23,686 nucleotides of DNA from JBBDXA01 sp040902585 (GTDB lineage: Bacteria > Planctomycetota > Phycisphaerae > Phycisphaerales > Phycisphaeraceae). The translations under genes and the position numbers were made by a program. The notes below the pieces were generated by a model. The model did not search any database. It was not told where the DNA came from and saw nothing but the letters and a program-made list of their open reading frames with translations. This document shows, in pieces, positions 1 to 11,583 of this stretch. Within the stretch, counting starts at the first letter, position 1. Every line of letters starts with the position of its first letter. The stretch spans positions 1-23,686 of the forward strand of contig JBBDXA010000151.1 of the NCBI GenBank assembly GCA_040902585.1. The letters run 5' to 3'.

Positions 1-3000
1 ACGGCACAAACACAAACTCCGGCGAATTCACCAGCGCCCAGACCATGTCTTCCATGCGGTCGCGCCAGTCCGCCTTCAATCGCTGCGTCGGCGGATCGCC
101 CTCGCGGACGAGCTTCTCCACCTGGTACTTGATCTCCGTCGCCTCTGCGCTCAGGTGGTTCGCCCATGAAACCGTCGTGCGATACGTGCGCGGCCTGTTC
201 ACCGGGGCGCCGGGCACACGCCGGGCGTCGTAACCGTCACGCAGCAACTCTTCAAACAAGGCGAGTTCCGATTCGCTCGGCTCGCGCGACAGCGCTCGCA
301 CATAGACCGACTTGATCGTCTCGCGCAGCGACACCTCGCGCAGGGCCAGGTCGGTCATCGCGCTGTCATCGGACAGGCGAGCCACGCGGTTGCTCACGAC
401 CAGTCCGTTGCCGAGCATCAGCGGCTGAAGCACGGTGGGGGCCTGCTCGCGGACCGTGATCGGATCCTGCCGGCTCTCGCGCCAGCCGAAGCTTTGCAGG
501 AGATCGACGATATTCTGCGCCATAGGCAGCGCCAGGGCGGGACGGTCGCGCTCGTTGGCCATACCCGTGAATTCCCACGCCCGGCGAGGCACGCCGAAGT
601 TCAAAAAGTCCGTCGCAGGACGCCGACCATCCGGATCAAACGTGAGCGCCTCGCTGCCAAGGGGTTTGCCGACGGCTGCGAAGAGCGAATCGACGACCTG
701 TTCCGCGGTCATGCGCCGTCGCGCCTGCTGCGCGAAGAGGCGCACGGCAGGCTTGGGCGTTTCAGCCGCCGATGGCCCCACCTCGCGCTGATACGCATGC
801 GAGTTCAGGATCAGCTTCGCCACGTGTTTCAGATCGTAATCATGCATCGCCAGTTCGTGGCCGAGGTAGGCGAGCAATTCCGGATGCGAAGGCTTGCCGT
901 GTTCCCAGTCATCGACAGGATCGACAATGCCGTAACCCATCAGGCGATGCCACAAGCGATTCGCCGCCACCTGCACGAACCGTTTGTTCTGCGGCGAGGT
1001 CAGATGCGCGGCAAGCTGTTCGCGCGAATCCATCGCATCGCGCAGCACGCCTTCAGGAATCGCCGCCTTAGAAAACTCTTCAAAGGGCCAGGCGGGATCG
1101 ATCGATTCGCCGGGCTTGAGCGTGATCGTGATCAGCAGCCGCTTCGCTTCCTCCGGCGTGACGGGCACGACACTCGTCTTGGGCACCTTCACCGCTTTGC
1201 GATCGAGCATGGCCGCGAGGCTGAACAGATCCTTCTGCTCGAAGGGATGATTCGGCGCATCGTGACAGCGGGCGCAGCCCATCTCGATTCCGAGGAACGC
1301 CTTGCCGAGAATGTGTGCCTTGGCCGCCATGGGCAGATCGTTCTGCGACGCCATCGCAAAGCCAGCCGCGCCGCCATCGTTTTTCGAGCCCTCCATCAGG
1401 ATCAATTCGGTGGCGAAGCGATCCATGGGGCGGTTGTCGTACAGAGCCTCGAAGAGATACCAGCGGAACGGGCCGGTGTTGTTGAGCGTGGGCTTGAGCA
1501 GGCCGGGGTTCTCAGCGAGCACATCCTGCCAGTAGCCGACCCAGTTATCCGCCCAGCGCGGGTCGGCCAGCAGCTTGTCGATGAGGCGAGCACGCTTGTC
1601 GGACCTCGCGTCTTTGATGAAGGCTTCGATTTCCTGTGGCGAAGGAATGACACCGACGGTGTCGATGTACAGGCGACGAACGAAGGCATGGTCATCAACG
1701 AGCGCCCCCGCCATCACGCCCGCCGCCGCGAGCTTCTCATTCAGGTAATGATCGACTTCATTGCTGGCCGCATACGCCGCTTGCGGCTTCGCGCGGGCGA
1801 TCACTTCATCCTTCAAAAGTTCGCGCGCCAAGGCGTGCCGCTTGTCCCAGTATTCACGTTCCTTCGCATCCGCCAGCGCCCTTCGCTGCGCGTTCATCAC
1901 CAGCAGTCGCTCGCGATAGTCGCTCACGAAGCGCGACCAGTTCTCTTCGGTAAGTTCCAGCGAAGCCGCCCCGCCCGACTGCGAAGGCGAAAGGATGCTC
2001 ATCATCGCATCAGCCTTCGCTTCGCCGATCGCCAGCAGCAGTTCGCCGACCTCCGGCCGCACGCCTTTGCCGCCGACGAAAAGCTCGACGACGAACACAT
2101 GCTCGCCCGCGGCAAGCTTGACCTTCGCATCCTTTTCCTGGTGGCCCGAGGTGATCGCCGCCAGGGCCGCATCCGTTTCAGGCAGAGGCGGGACGCGCTC
2201 ATGGCCGCTGGCGTTGCGGTTGACAAAGCGGGTGACGATTGTTTCCTTGCCGTCCACGAACAGACGGGCGGAGTTGAGCGAACGCAGCAGCAGGCGGTAT
2301 TCGCCGGCCGGGAGTTTCACCTTGCCCGACAGACGCACGAGATACGGATTGGAGCGATCGACAATGATCCCCTTGTCCGAATATTTGCTGGGCACATTCG
2401 CCAGTGCGAACGTCTCCTGGTCATACTGCTCACTCTCGCGCGGCATCAGGAACTGCCAGCTTCGATCCGACGCGATGCCTTCGACGATCTCCACGCGCAC
2501 CTTACCGGCAGGCAGAGAAGCGGCATCGACAATCGGGGCGTTGCCCTTGTCTTCGTCCGTCGGCGTTTTCTCGAAGCGGTCGGCGATGCGCTTCGGGCTC
2601 AGCACCGTGCGATACACCGCGACTTCATCGATCGCGCCGCGGAAGGTGCTGCCGGGGCTGCCCGCCATCGAGGAGCCGATCCAGATGTCATCATCATCGA
2701 CCACCGGGCCCGCATCGGTCTTGCCGCCCATGTCCCACGTGCCGGTGACGGGTTTGCCGTCGATGTAGCCGCGGATCGAATCGCCTTTACCGAAGGTGTA
2801 AGTCACGGCCACGTGATGCCAGCCGCGCCCGGGCACCATGAGCGCTTCGCTCGTCCAGCGATGCCAGTCGAGATAGGTGTCCGCGCCTTTGTCGGAGCGA
2901 TTGCTCTCGCCGCGAAAGAGAAAGCTGACGCCTGCCGCGCCATCGACGCCGCGCAGGCGCAGTGCCCAGTTCTGATTGTGGGCCTTGACCGCGCTGTTTC

Positions 3001-3514
3001 CCGTGCGGCCTTTGCCGACGATGTAAAGCTGCTGCTGATCGCCCACCGCATCCGCATCGACCCACGCTTCAATCGTGATCGAATCGCCCTTGCGGAAATC
3101 GAGCACGCTGTCCTTGTGATCGCCAGCGCCTTTGGGATCAGCGATGCGGATGTAACCCGTCTTACCGCTGAATCGGGCGCCAAAGTTTTGTTTGTCGAAC
3201 TCCGGAAAGACCTCAGGCCGCGGCCCGGCGACATGGAGCTTTACCTCTCCGACCCGTTCACCATCGAGCGTCTGAGCCTTGCCGGCCACGACGCGAGGCG
3301 GAGCGCTGCTGACGATTTTGCCATCGGTCTCTTCGAGGCGCCAGTAGGCGACGGGTTGATCTTCGAGCACGGTGTCGAGGTAGCCGCGCGAACCGTCGTT
3401 GGGCGCGGGCGGTTTCTCAGCCTGCGGCTGGGCCAGCGCGATCGACACGGGCGCAAGGAGCAACATCGCGGCCCACACAATTCGGCTCAAGATCAAGGAC
3501 AGGTTCATTCTCAT
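1..3514 (-). CDS. LamG + DUF1549 (PSCyt2) + DUF1553 (PSD1) secreted protein, 3' end cut by window edge
   Basis: Read by translating the minus strand; 1171 codons are present and the frame runs off position 1 at ...NSPEFVFVP, the usual extreme C-terminus of DUF1553 proteins, so only a few residues should be missing. Start ATG at 3514 follows GGAG with an 8-nt spacer; an in-frame ATG at 3508 is the alternative. Order: signal peptide (about 1-28, ending ALA-Q); LamG/concanavalin-like domain (about 95-260, with SITIEAWVDA, GWHHVAVTYTFG and GAIDEVAVYR); a beta-rich PA14-like stretch; DUF1549 (about 590-800, FVRRLYIDTVGVIPS) with CARCH at 747-751, a CxxCH haem-type motif; DUF1553 (about 825 to end, ANRLWHRLMGYGIVDP). 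The family is expanded in Planctomycetes and its biochemical role is unknown; export and haem binding are inferred. It is divergent from the next gene and is not part of the 5886-16316 cluster. Confidence 0.9.
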   Translation of the reverse strand, partial: MRMNLSLILSRIVWAAMLLLAPVSIALAQPQAEKPPAPNDGSRGYLDTVLEDQPVAYWRLEETDGKIVSSAPPRVVAGKAQTLDGERVGEVKLHVAGPRPEVFPEFDKQNFGARFSGKTGYIRIADPKGAGDHKDSVLDFRKGDSITIEAWVDADAVGDQQQLYIVGKGRTGNSAVKAHNQNWALRLRGVDGAAGVSFLFRGESNRSDKGADTYLDWHRWTSEALMVPGRGWHHVAVTYTFGKGDSIRGYIDGKPVTGTWDMGGKTDAGPVVDDDDIWIGSSMAGSPGSTFRGAIDEVAVYRTVLSPKRIADRFEKTPTDEDKGNAPIVDAASLPAGKVRVEIVEGIASDRSWQFLMPRESEQYDQETFALANVPSKYSDKGIIVDRSNPYLVRLSGKVKLPAGEYRLLLRSLNSARLFVDGKETIVTRFVNRNASGHERVPPLPETDAALAAITSGHQEKDAKVKLAAGEHVFVVELFVGGKGVRPEVGELLLAIGEAKADAMMSILSPSQSGGAASLELTEENWSRFVSDYRERLLVMNAQRRALADAKEREYWDKRHALARELLKDEVIARAKPQAAYAASNEVDHYLNEKLAAAGVMAGALVDDHAFVRRLYIDTVGVIPSPQEIEAFIKDARSDKRARLIDKLLADPRWADNWVGYWQDVLAENPGLLKPTLNNTGPFRWYLFEALYDNRPMDRFATELILMEGSKNDGGAAGFAMASQNDLPMAAKAHILGKAFLGIEMGCARCHDAPNHPFEQKDLFSLAAMLDRKAVKVPKTSVVPVTPEEAKRLLITITLKPGESIDPAWPFEEFSKAAIPEGVLRDAMDSREQLAAHLTSPQNKRFVQVAANRLWHRLMGYGIVDPVDDWEHGKPSHPELLAYLGHELAMHDYDLKHVAKLILNSHAYQREVGPSAAETPKPAVRLFAQQARRRMTAEQVVDSLFAAVGKPLGSEALTFDPDGRRPATDFLNFGVPRRAWEFTGMANERDRPALALPMAQNIVDLLQSFGWRESRQDPITVREQAPTVLQPLMLGNGLVVSNRVARLSDDSAMTDLALREVSLRETIKSVYVRALSREPSESELALFEELLRDGYDARRVPGAPVNRPRTYRTTVSWANHLSAEATEIKYQVEKLVREGDPPTQRLKADWRDRMEDMVWALVNSPEFVFVP

Positions 3515-3686
3515 GCGGGCAACTCCGGCGCTTTTGGATCAAGCGGATAGCAATCGTTTCCTGACTCCTCATTGTATCGGCAAGGCCGGGCGGTCACCAT
3601 GTAAACCCGGGCTCCGCGAATCATTCAGGCATTCACCGATGAAATCGCCCCGGCGCCGGTAAGATGAAGCACACTGGAGAATCAAT
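3515..3686. other. Divergent intergenic region
   Basis: This 172-bp gap separates the minus-strand LamG/DUF1549 gene from the plus-strand Wzz-like gene, so it must hold both promoters if each is transcribed on its own. On the minus strand a TACAAT -10-like hexamer lies near 3573 without a convincing -35. I see no clear promoter for the plus strand beyond the Shine-Dalgarno GGAG at 3676-3679. Confidence 0.4.
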
Positions 3687-4742
3687 ATGCAACTGCTTTC
3701 CCATGCCTTGCGAGCGGCGTTTGCCGCGTGTCTCATCATCGGCGCGGTCAACGGCCTTGCGCGCGCCGAAGGGCCGATTGTGCAGGTGCCGACGCTTTAT
3801 GAAGCGACCGCGCGGTTTCAGGTCGTCGATGCGTCCACGGACCTGGTTCTCGACAAGCCCGGGATGATGAGCCGGGCGTACCAGCGGATGCGGGTGACGC
3901 GCACATACGACATCACGCGGACGAAGTCGATTGAAGCGGTCGTGGTCGCGGAGAAATGGGACAAGGATTTTCCACGCCTTGACGATGGCGAGCTGACCGC
4001 GTTTGGCAAGACGAGATTCCGGGCATTGGTCGGGCGCATTCAGAAGAACGTGACCGTGCGCAGCGAGGCGGCGGGAGAGGGTGTGGAGATCATCGCGGTC
4101 ATTGTGCGTGACACCGATCCGGATCGGGCGGCGGCGATTGCCAACAAGCTGGGGGAGAATTATCTGCGTCAGGTACGCAAAGAACTGGATGACCAACTGC
4201 TCACTGCCAAAAAGAAGTGCGACGGGGAAGTGACGCGGTACGGGCGAATGGTCAACGAACTGAATCTGGCGCTCTACCGGTTCTATCAGAAGGAATCCAC
4301 CACTCGGCTTTGGGGCCGCGTGGGGCTTCCGTCGCAGGACGAGATTGCGATGGAACTGCGCGAAGTCAAAGAGAACACGCAAGTCAAATCAGCCAGGCAG
4401 CGCGTCGAGCGACTGGTCGAAGCGGGGAAAGATCGGAACACCGGCGACGCGTATGTCATTGAGTTGGCTCGCCTGCGCAGCGAACTGGACGCCGCCGAGG
4501 TCCGCGCGGCCGAGCGAGCCGAGCGCCAGGAACCCTTGGAAATCCTGCAGCGGAACTATTTCATCGTCCTCCACGAAGAACGCAGAATCCTAGGGCAGCT
4601 TGAGGATGCCCAGGCGAGACTGGCATTCTGGTCGGCAAAAGTGCGCGAATGTGAACTTGAGCTGGTACTCGCGGTCAGCGATTTCGGCGTACGATTGACA
4701 TGGCTGGAATGGGCGACGGAAGGCGAGCTTGTCGTCGAGTAG
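3687..4742 (+). CDS. Exported Wzz/GumC-like periplasmic-domain protein without membrane helices
   Basis: The protein has 351 aa. GGAG at 3676-3679, 7 nt before ATG, decides the start. An N-terminal signal peptide (about 1-27, cleavage near ARA-EG) replaces the first transmembrane helix of Wzz/GumC proteins. Family-like features are YEATARFQV at 38-46, the typical beta segment EIIAVIVRDTDPDRAAAIAN at 134-153, and then a coiled-coil-rich region (about 160-330). The C-terminus (VRLTWLEWA...) matches the place where chain-length regulators have their short motif before TM2, but the protein simply ends. No Walker motifs are present. It is clearly paralogous to the next gene: both share EIIA, ANKL-EN-LR, KKK-D-EVTR and the same total layout. 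The assignment to the Wzz-like fold is by motif resemblance; the role (polysaccharide chain length, scaffold or other) is unproven. It probably forms an operon with 4788-5870 (45-bp gap). Confidence 0.8.
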   Translation: MQLLSHALRAAFAACLIIGAVNGLARAEGPIVQVPTLYEATARFQVVDASTDLVLDKPGMMSRAYQRMRVTRTYDITRTKSIEAVVVAEKWDKDFPRLDDGELTAFGKTRFRALVGRIQKNVTVRSEAAGEGVEIIAVIVRDTDPDRAAAIANKLGENYLRQVRKELDDQLLTAKKKCDGEVTRYGRMVNELNLALYRFYQKESTTRLWGRVGLPSQDEIAMELREVKENTQVKSARQRVERLVEAGKDRNTGDAYVIELARLRSELDAAEVRAAERAERQEPLEILQRNYFIVLHEERRILGQLEDAQARLAFWSAKVRECELELVLAVSDFGVRLTWLEWATEGELVVE

Positions 4743-4787
4743 AAATCAAAGCATCGATCAGACGCATCACTTGAAAGGGCCCTTGCG

Positions 4788-5870
4788 ATGAACTCAATCC
4801 AACTTCTAAGGTCGGTTCATTCGATATCCGCCGTTCTTGTCATCGCTCTCCTGACCGGATGTGGTAACGAAGGCACCGATCCTGCGAGCGTCAGGACTGA
4901 GCGCGAAATCGAGCCACCCGCGCGCATCGAGCAACCCGCGCAGCCCGGAGAACGCACCTATCAGGCGACCGCCAAACTTCAGTACAGCACCAGCCTGCCT
5001 GCGAAGCGAGAAGGGAATGCGACCAGCGGAAGTGCGCAACCGCTGTCGGATGACGAGTTCACCGGCCGCGCCGCGATCGAGCAGATGATTCGCGATCTGA
5101 GATTTGATACAGCGATTGCCCGAAACGCGCAAGGCGAAGTGACGGCCGAGAGCAAGGTCGCCTACGACAAGCTCGTTCAATCGCTTCAGGCGGCGATAAC
5201 GATCCAGCGCGAGACTGGGCCTGAGCCGACGCTGGAGATCATCGCCATCACCGCCCATCACAAAGACCGCGGGCTGGTCGCACCGATGGCCAACAAGCTG
5301 GTCGAGAATTTCCTTCGTCGCGAGACGCCGAAGGTCGAAGGTCCGCTCCTGGAGCAGAAGAAGAAATTGGACACCGAAGTCACGCGAACCGCGGCCAGGG
5401 TTCAGGAACTCGAAAAGGAACGATTGAAGGTCATGCTGAAGCCCGGCTATATGGACCCCGGCGAAAAGAATGGACTGTTGAAAGCAGTGGCCGAATTGAA
5501 CGCGGAAAAGGCACGCATCGAGACCACCATCGATGGACTCAGGAGCGATCTCGACGGCCTGTCGGCGACGAAGTCGCCCGCCGCGATTCAGGCGGCCGCC
5601 GAAAAGAGCGCTCAACTCGAAGCAGCCATCGAGGAGCGTTTGAACATCAGAACGCAACTGGCCCAGCGGGAGGCCGCGCTTCGCGAGGGGAGCCTGATCG
5701 AAGCGGAATTGGCGAAGGCCGACGCCCAGATCAACGCCGCCCGACAGGCGTTGAAAGACTACACGAAGCAACTCCAAGACACGCAGTTGGAATTGTCTCA
5801 ACTCGTGTACGGCGGGAATCGTCGGTTCAGCATCATTGAGCGAGCCGTGTACCCGAAGGAAAATCCCTGA
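4788..5870 (+). CDS. Wzz/GumC-like lipoprotein, paralogue of the upstream gene
   Basis: The protein has 360 aa, with ATG after GAAAGGG (4773-4779). The N-terminus has a lipoprotein signal with lipobox LLTGC, placing the lipidated cysteine at residue 25, so it should be anchored by lipid in the outer or inner membrane rather than by a helix. A linker rich in Pro, Glu and Arg (about 30-55) precedes YQATAKLQYS (58-67). EIIAITAHHKDRGLVAPMAN (150-169) corresponds to the conserved segment of Wzz-type proteins. Residues about 180-340 form a long heptad-rich coiled coil. The last residues FSIIERAVYPKENP closely match the A-x-x-P-x-x-P stretch that in Wzz/GumC directly precedes TM2, but no TM2 follows. 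No kinase domain is present. With its neighbour it forms a tandem duplicate; both may line a polymer-export complex, which is inference. The stop codon lies 15 nt from that of the convergent WD40 gene. Confidence 0.82.
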   Translation: MNSIQLLRSVHSISAVLVIALLTGCGNEGTDPASVRTEREIEPPARIEQPAQPGERTYQATAKLQYSTSLPAKREGNATSGSAQPLSDDEFTGRAAIEQMIRDLRFDTAIARNAQGEVTAESKVAYDKLVQSLQAAITIQRETGPEPTLEIIAITAHHKDRGLVAPMANKLVENFLRRETPKVEGPLLEQKKKLDTEVTRTAARVQELEKERLKVMLKPGYMDPGEKNGLLKAVAELNAEKARIETTIDGLRSDLDGLSATKSPAAIQAAAEKSAQLEAAIEERLNIRTQLAQREAALREGSLIEAELAKADAQINAARQALKDYTKQLQDTQLELSQLVYGGNRRFSIIERAVYPKENP

Positions 5871-5888
5871 TTCTCCGATACCGAATCA
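5868..5888. terminator. Short hairpin across the two convergent stop codons
   Basis: TGATTC (5868-5873) and GAATCA (5883-5888) form a 6-bp stem with a 9-nt loop, containing the stop codons of both convergent genes. It has no U tract, so factor-independent termination is doubtful; it may only reflect the shared stop context. Confidence 0.25.
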
Positions 5889-8800
5889 CCCCTGCGTCTT
5901 GAGCTTCTGATACTCCGCCACCAGCCCTTCGTACTTCTGCTTGAGCGGCGCAACCTCGGCGGTGGTCTTGTTCGCCATCTCCCTTGCCGCAGCCGCATCG
6001 GTGGAAGACTGCTTAGCTGCGGGCTCCAGGGCCGCGAGTTTGCCCGGCAGGGCATCGACCATCGCTTGCGACTTCGCGCGAACATCCGTCGCCGCTGCGA
6101 AGGCCGCTTCCATCTGCTTGATCACGTTCGGCTGATTATCCAGCGCCTGCTGCGCGACGACCACGGCCTGATTGGCCACATCCAACGAAGCCTTGGCTTT
6201 GGCGTGTTCATCCGTCAGGGTCTTCACTCGGGCGGCCACCTGCTCGGCAGCGCGGCGGGCGGATTCCAGCGCGGCGGCGGATTCGGCGGCGACCTGCTGG
6301 GCCTTCGCGGACGATTCAACCAGCATCGACATATCCGACATCGCATCCGCGGCGGCCTTGGCCTTGACGGCGCTGTCGGCCGAGGCCTTGGCGCTGGCTT
6401 CGGAACTGACCACCGATTCCTGTGCGGCTTTCAAAACCGACTGCACCTTGGCGAGGTCCGTCGCGATCACTGCAAGGGCATCGGCCTGCGTCTTCGCACC
6501 CGCCTGTTTCGCGGCCAGGTCATTCTTCAAGTTCGGCAGCGCGGCGTTCGCGCCGTCGAGCGCTGCCTTAGCCTTGCTGACTTCCTCTTCCTTCGCTTTC
6601 ATCAGCGCGGGGGCTTCGCCCAACGCCTTCTGCACGGACGCCAGTTCGACGGCGGTGCGATCGGCGATGGCCTTGAGATTGTCCGCATGCGCCAGCGTGG
6701 CCTCGGCCAGGGCCTGTTTCTCGTCCAGTTCGTGGCCGGTGGCCAGCACCTGCACGTTGAACTGCGCAGCCTTCCAGTAGGCGATGCGGCGCTGGGCCGC
6801 GGAGACTTCCGCCTCGGCGATGATCAGATCGATGCGGGCGCTGCGCTCCGCGTCGCGGGAGGCATTCGTCTGGGCCTCGACCGGCGCGACGGCCTTGCCC
6901 GCGACATCGGCTGCGGCCAGTGCCTTCTGATGGCCTTCGATCGTGGCCTTCATGTTCGCATCGGCTGCGGCCAGCGCGGTGGTCGTGTCCGTCACCACTT
7001 TCGCGGCGGCGGCGTAGGCGGCCTCAGCCTGATCGGCGACGGCCTTGGCTCCGCTGACGGCCACCTCGCTCGCCTTCACCTTGCCCTGCACATCCGTCAT
7101 GCCGGCCTGAAGCATCGCTAGCGCCGCGGCGGAATCGTCCACCAGCATCTTGGCCTTGGCGGCGGCGTTGACGAGCAGGGCCATGTCCGCCATCGCATCG
7201 GCGGCGGCTTTCGCCTTGGCGTACGATTCCTCAGCCGCCTTGAGCGCGGCCTCGGCGGCGGTGATCGCCTCAGCAGTGGGCTTCACCACGCCCAGCATCT
7301 TGTTCAGGGATTCGGTCGCCGACGCGAGCACTGTCTTCTTCGCGTTCAGATCGTTCTGCTTCGCTTCGGCATCCTTCTGCGCGCTGTCTTTCGTCGCCAC
7401 GGCCTGTGCATGAGTCTGTTTCGCGGCGTTCATCGCGGCTTGTGCGGCAGTCGCGGCGGCGGCGGTGTCACCGGCATTCTTCCGCGCGGCTGTGAGGGCC
7501 GCTTCCGCCTTGGTGAAACCATCCAGTGCTGCGGCCCGCGCGGCGGCGACCTTGTCATGCTCCGTCTGCTTCAGGGCAAGATATCGACCCGCATCATCGA
7601 GGCGCTTGTCAATCTTCGGCGGATTGGAGCTGAGCTTGCCGGTGAGTTTGCCGTCGGCTGCGTTCCAGACGCGGATCTCACCGGTGAAATCACCCGCGAC
7701 GACGCGAGACTGATCGTGCGAGATGGCGACGACGAGGCCGATGTCACCGAAGGCATCAAACGCGCGCTGCTGGCCGCCGTTGCCGTCCCAGAGTTTGGTC
7801 GTTTTGTCGCGGCCGATGGAGACGAGACGTCCGTCATGCGCGAAGCGCACGGACTGCACGCCGCCGCCGTGCGCGCCCCAGTTGCGGATGCGGTTGCTGT
7901 TCTCCAGACCCCAGAGCATGATCTGCCCTTCTTCGCCGGCGGTGGCGACGATGTTGGAGTCATCGCGCCAAGTGATGTCGGTCACGGCCTGCTGATGGGC
8001 TTTCAGTTCGCTGTAGGGCCGGGCGGTCTCGGCTTCCCAGACATGGACGCCGCCGTTGCGATCACCCGTGGCGAGCAGAACGCCGTCGGGACTGAAGGCG
8101 ATCGCGGTGACCCAGTCGGTGTGCTTCTTGATGGATTCGACGAGTTCGCCGGTACTGGTGGAGTAGATGCGCACGAGTTTGGAAGGGCCGCCGACGGCGA
8201 CCTGTGATTGATCGGGCGAGAGGTCCGCGGCGATGACCGCATCGTACTCATCGCCGACTTCGGTGACGCGCTTGCCGGTCTTCACATCGAAGAGCACGAC
8301 CTTGCCGAGCTTGGCACCGACGCCGCCGCCCACGAGCAGGAGCTGGCCGTTGCGGCTGAACTTGAGGACGTACGGAAAGCCTTCGGGGAAGGGAAGAATG
8401 CCCTGGATTTCCAGCGTGTCGATGTCGTAAAGAATGACCTGCTTCTGACCGGCGACAGCCACGAGCGGCGCCCACGGGCTGGTGGCGATGGCGGTGACGG
8501 CGCCGGCGCGATCGGTGTGAATCACCGGCTCCAGAAGCAGGTCGCCACCAGGCATCGGCGGGTCGCCTTCGGGCCGGCCTGTGGAGGTGGACTTGAGCGC
8601 GAGATCGACCTTGGGCTTTTTGCTGACGATGGCTTTGGAGCCTGAGTTTTCCAGCAGGCCGCCTTCAATCCAGTTCTTGATGACTGCGATTTCGCCGTCA
8701 GGAATCTTGGGCGACTTGGGCGGCATCTTCGGTTCTTCAAGGTGATTGATGAGCTTGAAGAGCAGGCTGTCGGAAGGGTTGCCCGCGGCGAGGGCTTCGC

Positions 8801-9014
8801 CGCTGCCGCCGCCGGCGAGGATGGTGTTGTAGGTGGACACGTCCAGGTCCGCCTTCTTCTTGTCACTGTTGTGGCAACTGAAGCAGTGGTTGCGCAGGAT
8901 GGGCACGACGTGGTCGTTGTAGGTGACCTTGTCGGCGGCCAAGGCCGGCGCGGCCGCGAGAGCGGCGAGCAGACTGACAACCATTCCAACGCGCTGAGAA
9001 ACATACATGTTCAT
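5886..9014 (-). CDS. Planctomycete cytochrome c + WD40 propeller + long Ala-rich coiled coil
   Basis: The protein has 1042 aa. The start chosen is ATG at 9014, which has GAGGA with an 8-nt spacer; the frame is open to 9071 but lacks that signal and would bury the signal peptide. Order: signal peptide (1-26, ALA-A); planctomycete-type cytochrome c domain (about 28-115) with CFSCH at 44-48 and MPP (Met97) as candidate axial ligand; about seven WD40 blades (about 165-470, for example FSPDGVLLATGDRNGGVHVW); then about 570 residues of Ala/Lys/Glu-rich coiled coil to the C-terminus. Two related segments, around AAADAMADMALLV and AAADAMSDMSMLV, show an internal duplication. It is the last gene of the minus-strand cluster, 121 bp after the DUF1549 gene. 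The role is probably exported electron transfer or a scaffold; the substrate is unknown. Confidence 0.9.
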   Translation of the reverse strand: MNMYVSQRVGMVVSLLAALAAAPALAADKVTYNDHVVPILRNHCFSCHNSDKKKADLDVSTYNTILAGGGSGEALAAGNPSDSLLFKLINHLEEPKMPPKSPKIPDGEIAVIKNWIEGGLLENSGSKAIVSKKPKVDLALKSTSTGRPEGDPPMPGGDLLLEPVIHTDRAGAVTAIATSPWAPLVAVAGQKQVILYDIDTLEIQGILPFPEGFPYVLKFSRNGQLLLVGGGVGAKLGKVVLFDVKTGKRVTEVGDEYDAVIAADLSPDQSQVAVGGPSKLVRIYSTSTGELVESIKKHTDWVTAIAFSPDGVLLATGDRNGGVHVWEAETARPYSELKAHQQAVTDITWRDDSNIVATAGEEGQIMLWGLENSNRIRNWGAHGGGVQSVRFAHDGRLVSIGRDKTTKLWDGNGGQQRAFDAFGDIGLVVAISHDQSRVVAGDFTGEIRVWNAADGKLTGKLSSNPPKIDKRLDDAGRYLALKQTEHDKVAAARAAALDGFTKAEAALTAARKNAGDTAAAATAAQAAMNAAKQTHAQAVATKDSAQKDAEAKQNDLNAKKTVLASATESLNKMLGVVKPTAEAITAAEAALKAAEESYAKAKAAADAMADMALLVNAAAKAKMLVDDSAAALAMLQAGMTDVQGKVKASEVAVSGAKAVADQAEAAYAAAAKVVTDTTTALAAADANMKATIEGHQKALAAADVAGKAVAPVEAQTNASRDAERSARIDLIIAEAEVSAAQRRIAYWKAAQFNVQVLATGHELDEKQALAEATLAHADNLKAIADRTAVELASVQKALGEAPALMKAKEEEVSKAKAALDGANAALPNLKNDLAAKQAGAKTQADALAVIATDLAKVQSVLKAAQESVVSSEASAKASADSAVKAKAAADAMSDMSMLVESSAKAQQVAAESAAALESARRAAEQVAARVKTLTDEHAKAKASLDVANQAVVVAQQALDNQPNVIKQMEAAFAAATDVRAKSQAMVDALPGKLAALEPAAKQSSTDAAAAREMANKTTAEVAPLKQKYEGLVAEYQKLKTQG

Positions 9015-9072
9015 CGTGCGAATCCTCATACAGGCATCCATGCACTGCCGCCGTTCAAAGGCGGACGCCAAA

Positions 9073-9090
9073 CGGTGAATCCATTCACCG
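9073..9090. promoter_or_regulatory. 18-bp palindrome upstream of the WD40-cytochrome gene
   Basis: CGGTGAAT-CC-ATTCACCG has perfect 8-bp arms around a 2-nt centre, about 60 bp upstream of the WD40 gene start, in the 121-bp gap after the DUF1549 gene. The size and symmetry suit an operator for a dimeric regulator, or a small hairpin; no second copy was noticed in the window. The rest of the gap (9091-9135) is purine-rich on the minus strand with nothing else recognisable. Confidence 0.3.
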
Positions 9091-9135
9091 CCATACTCCT
9101 TCTCTTCGTCCCTCTGCCCTTCGTTCCTTCCTCCA

Positions 9136-11579
<2,444 letters not shown>

Positions 11580-11583
<4 letters not shown>

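Noticed and set aside
494..3550. 1018-codon open frame on the plus strand
   Set aside because: It is antisense to the LamG/DUF1549/DUF1553 gene, whose minus-strand translation has a signal peptide and recognisable domains. The plus frame is Arg/His/Ala-rich with no known motif, as expected from GC-rich codon bias.
4806..5801. 331-codon minus-strand frame
   Set aside because: Antisense to the Wzz-like lipoprotein gene, which has a lipobox and a good Shine-Dalgarno.
9015..9071. N-terminal extension of the WD40-cytochrome protein
   Set aside because: Same reason: ATG 9014 has GAGGA at 8 nt and starts the signal peptide.
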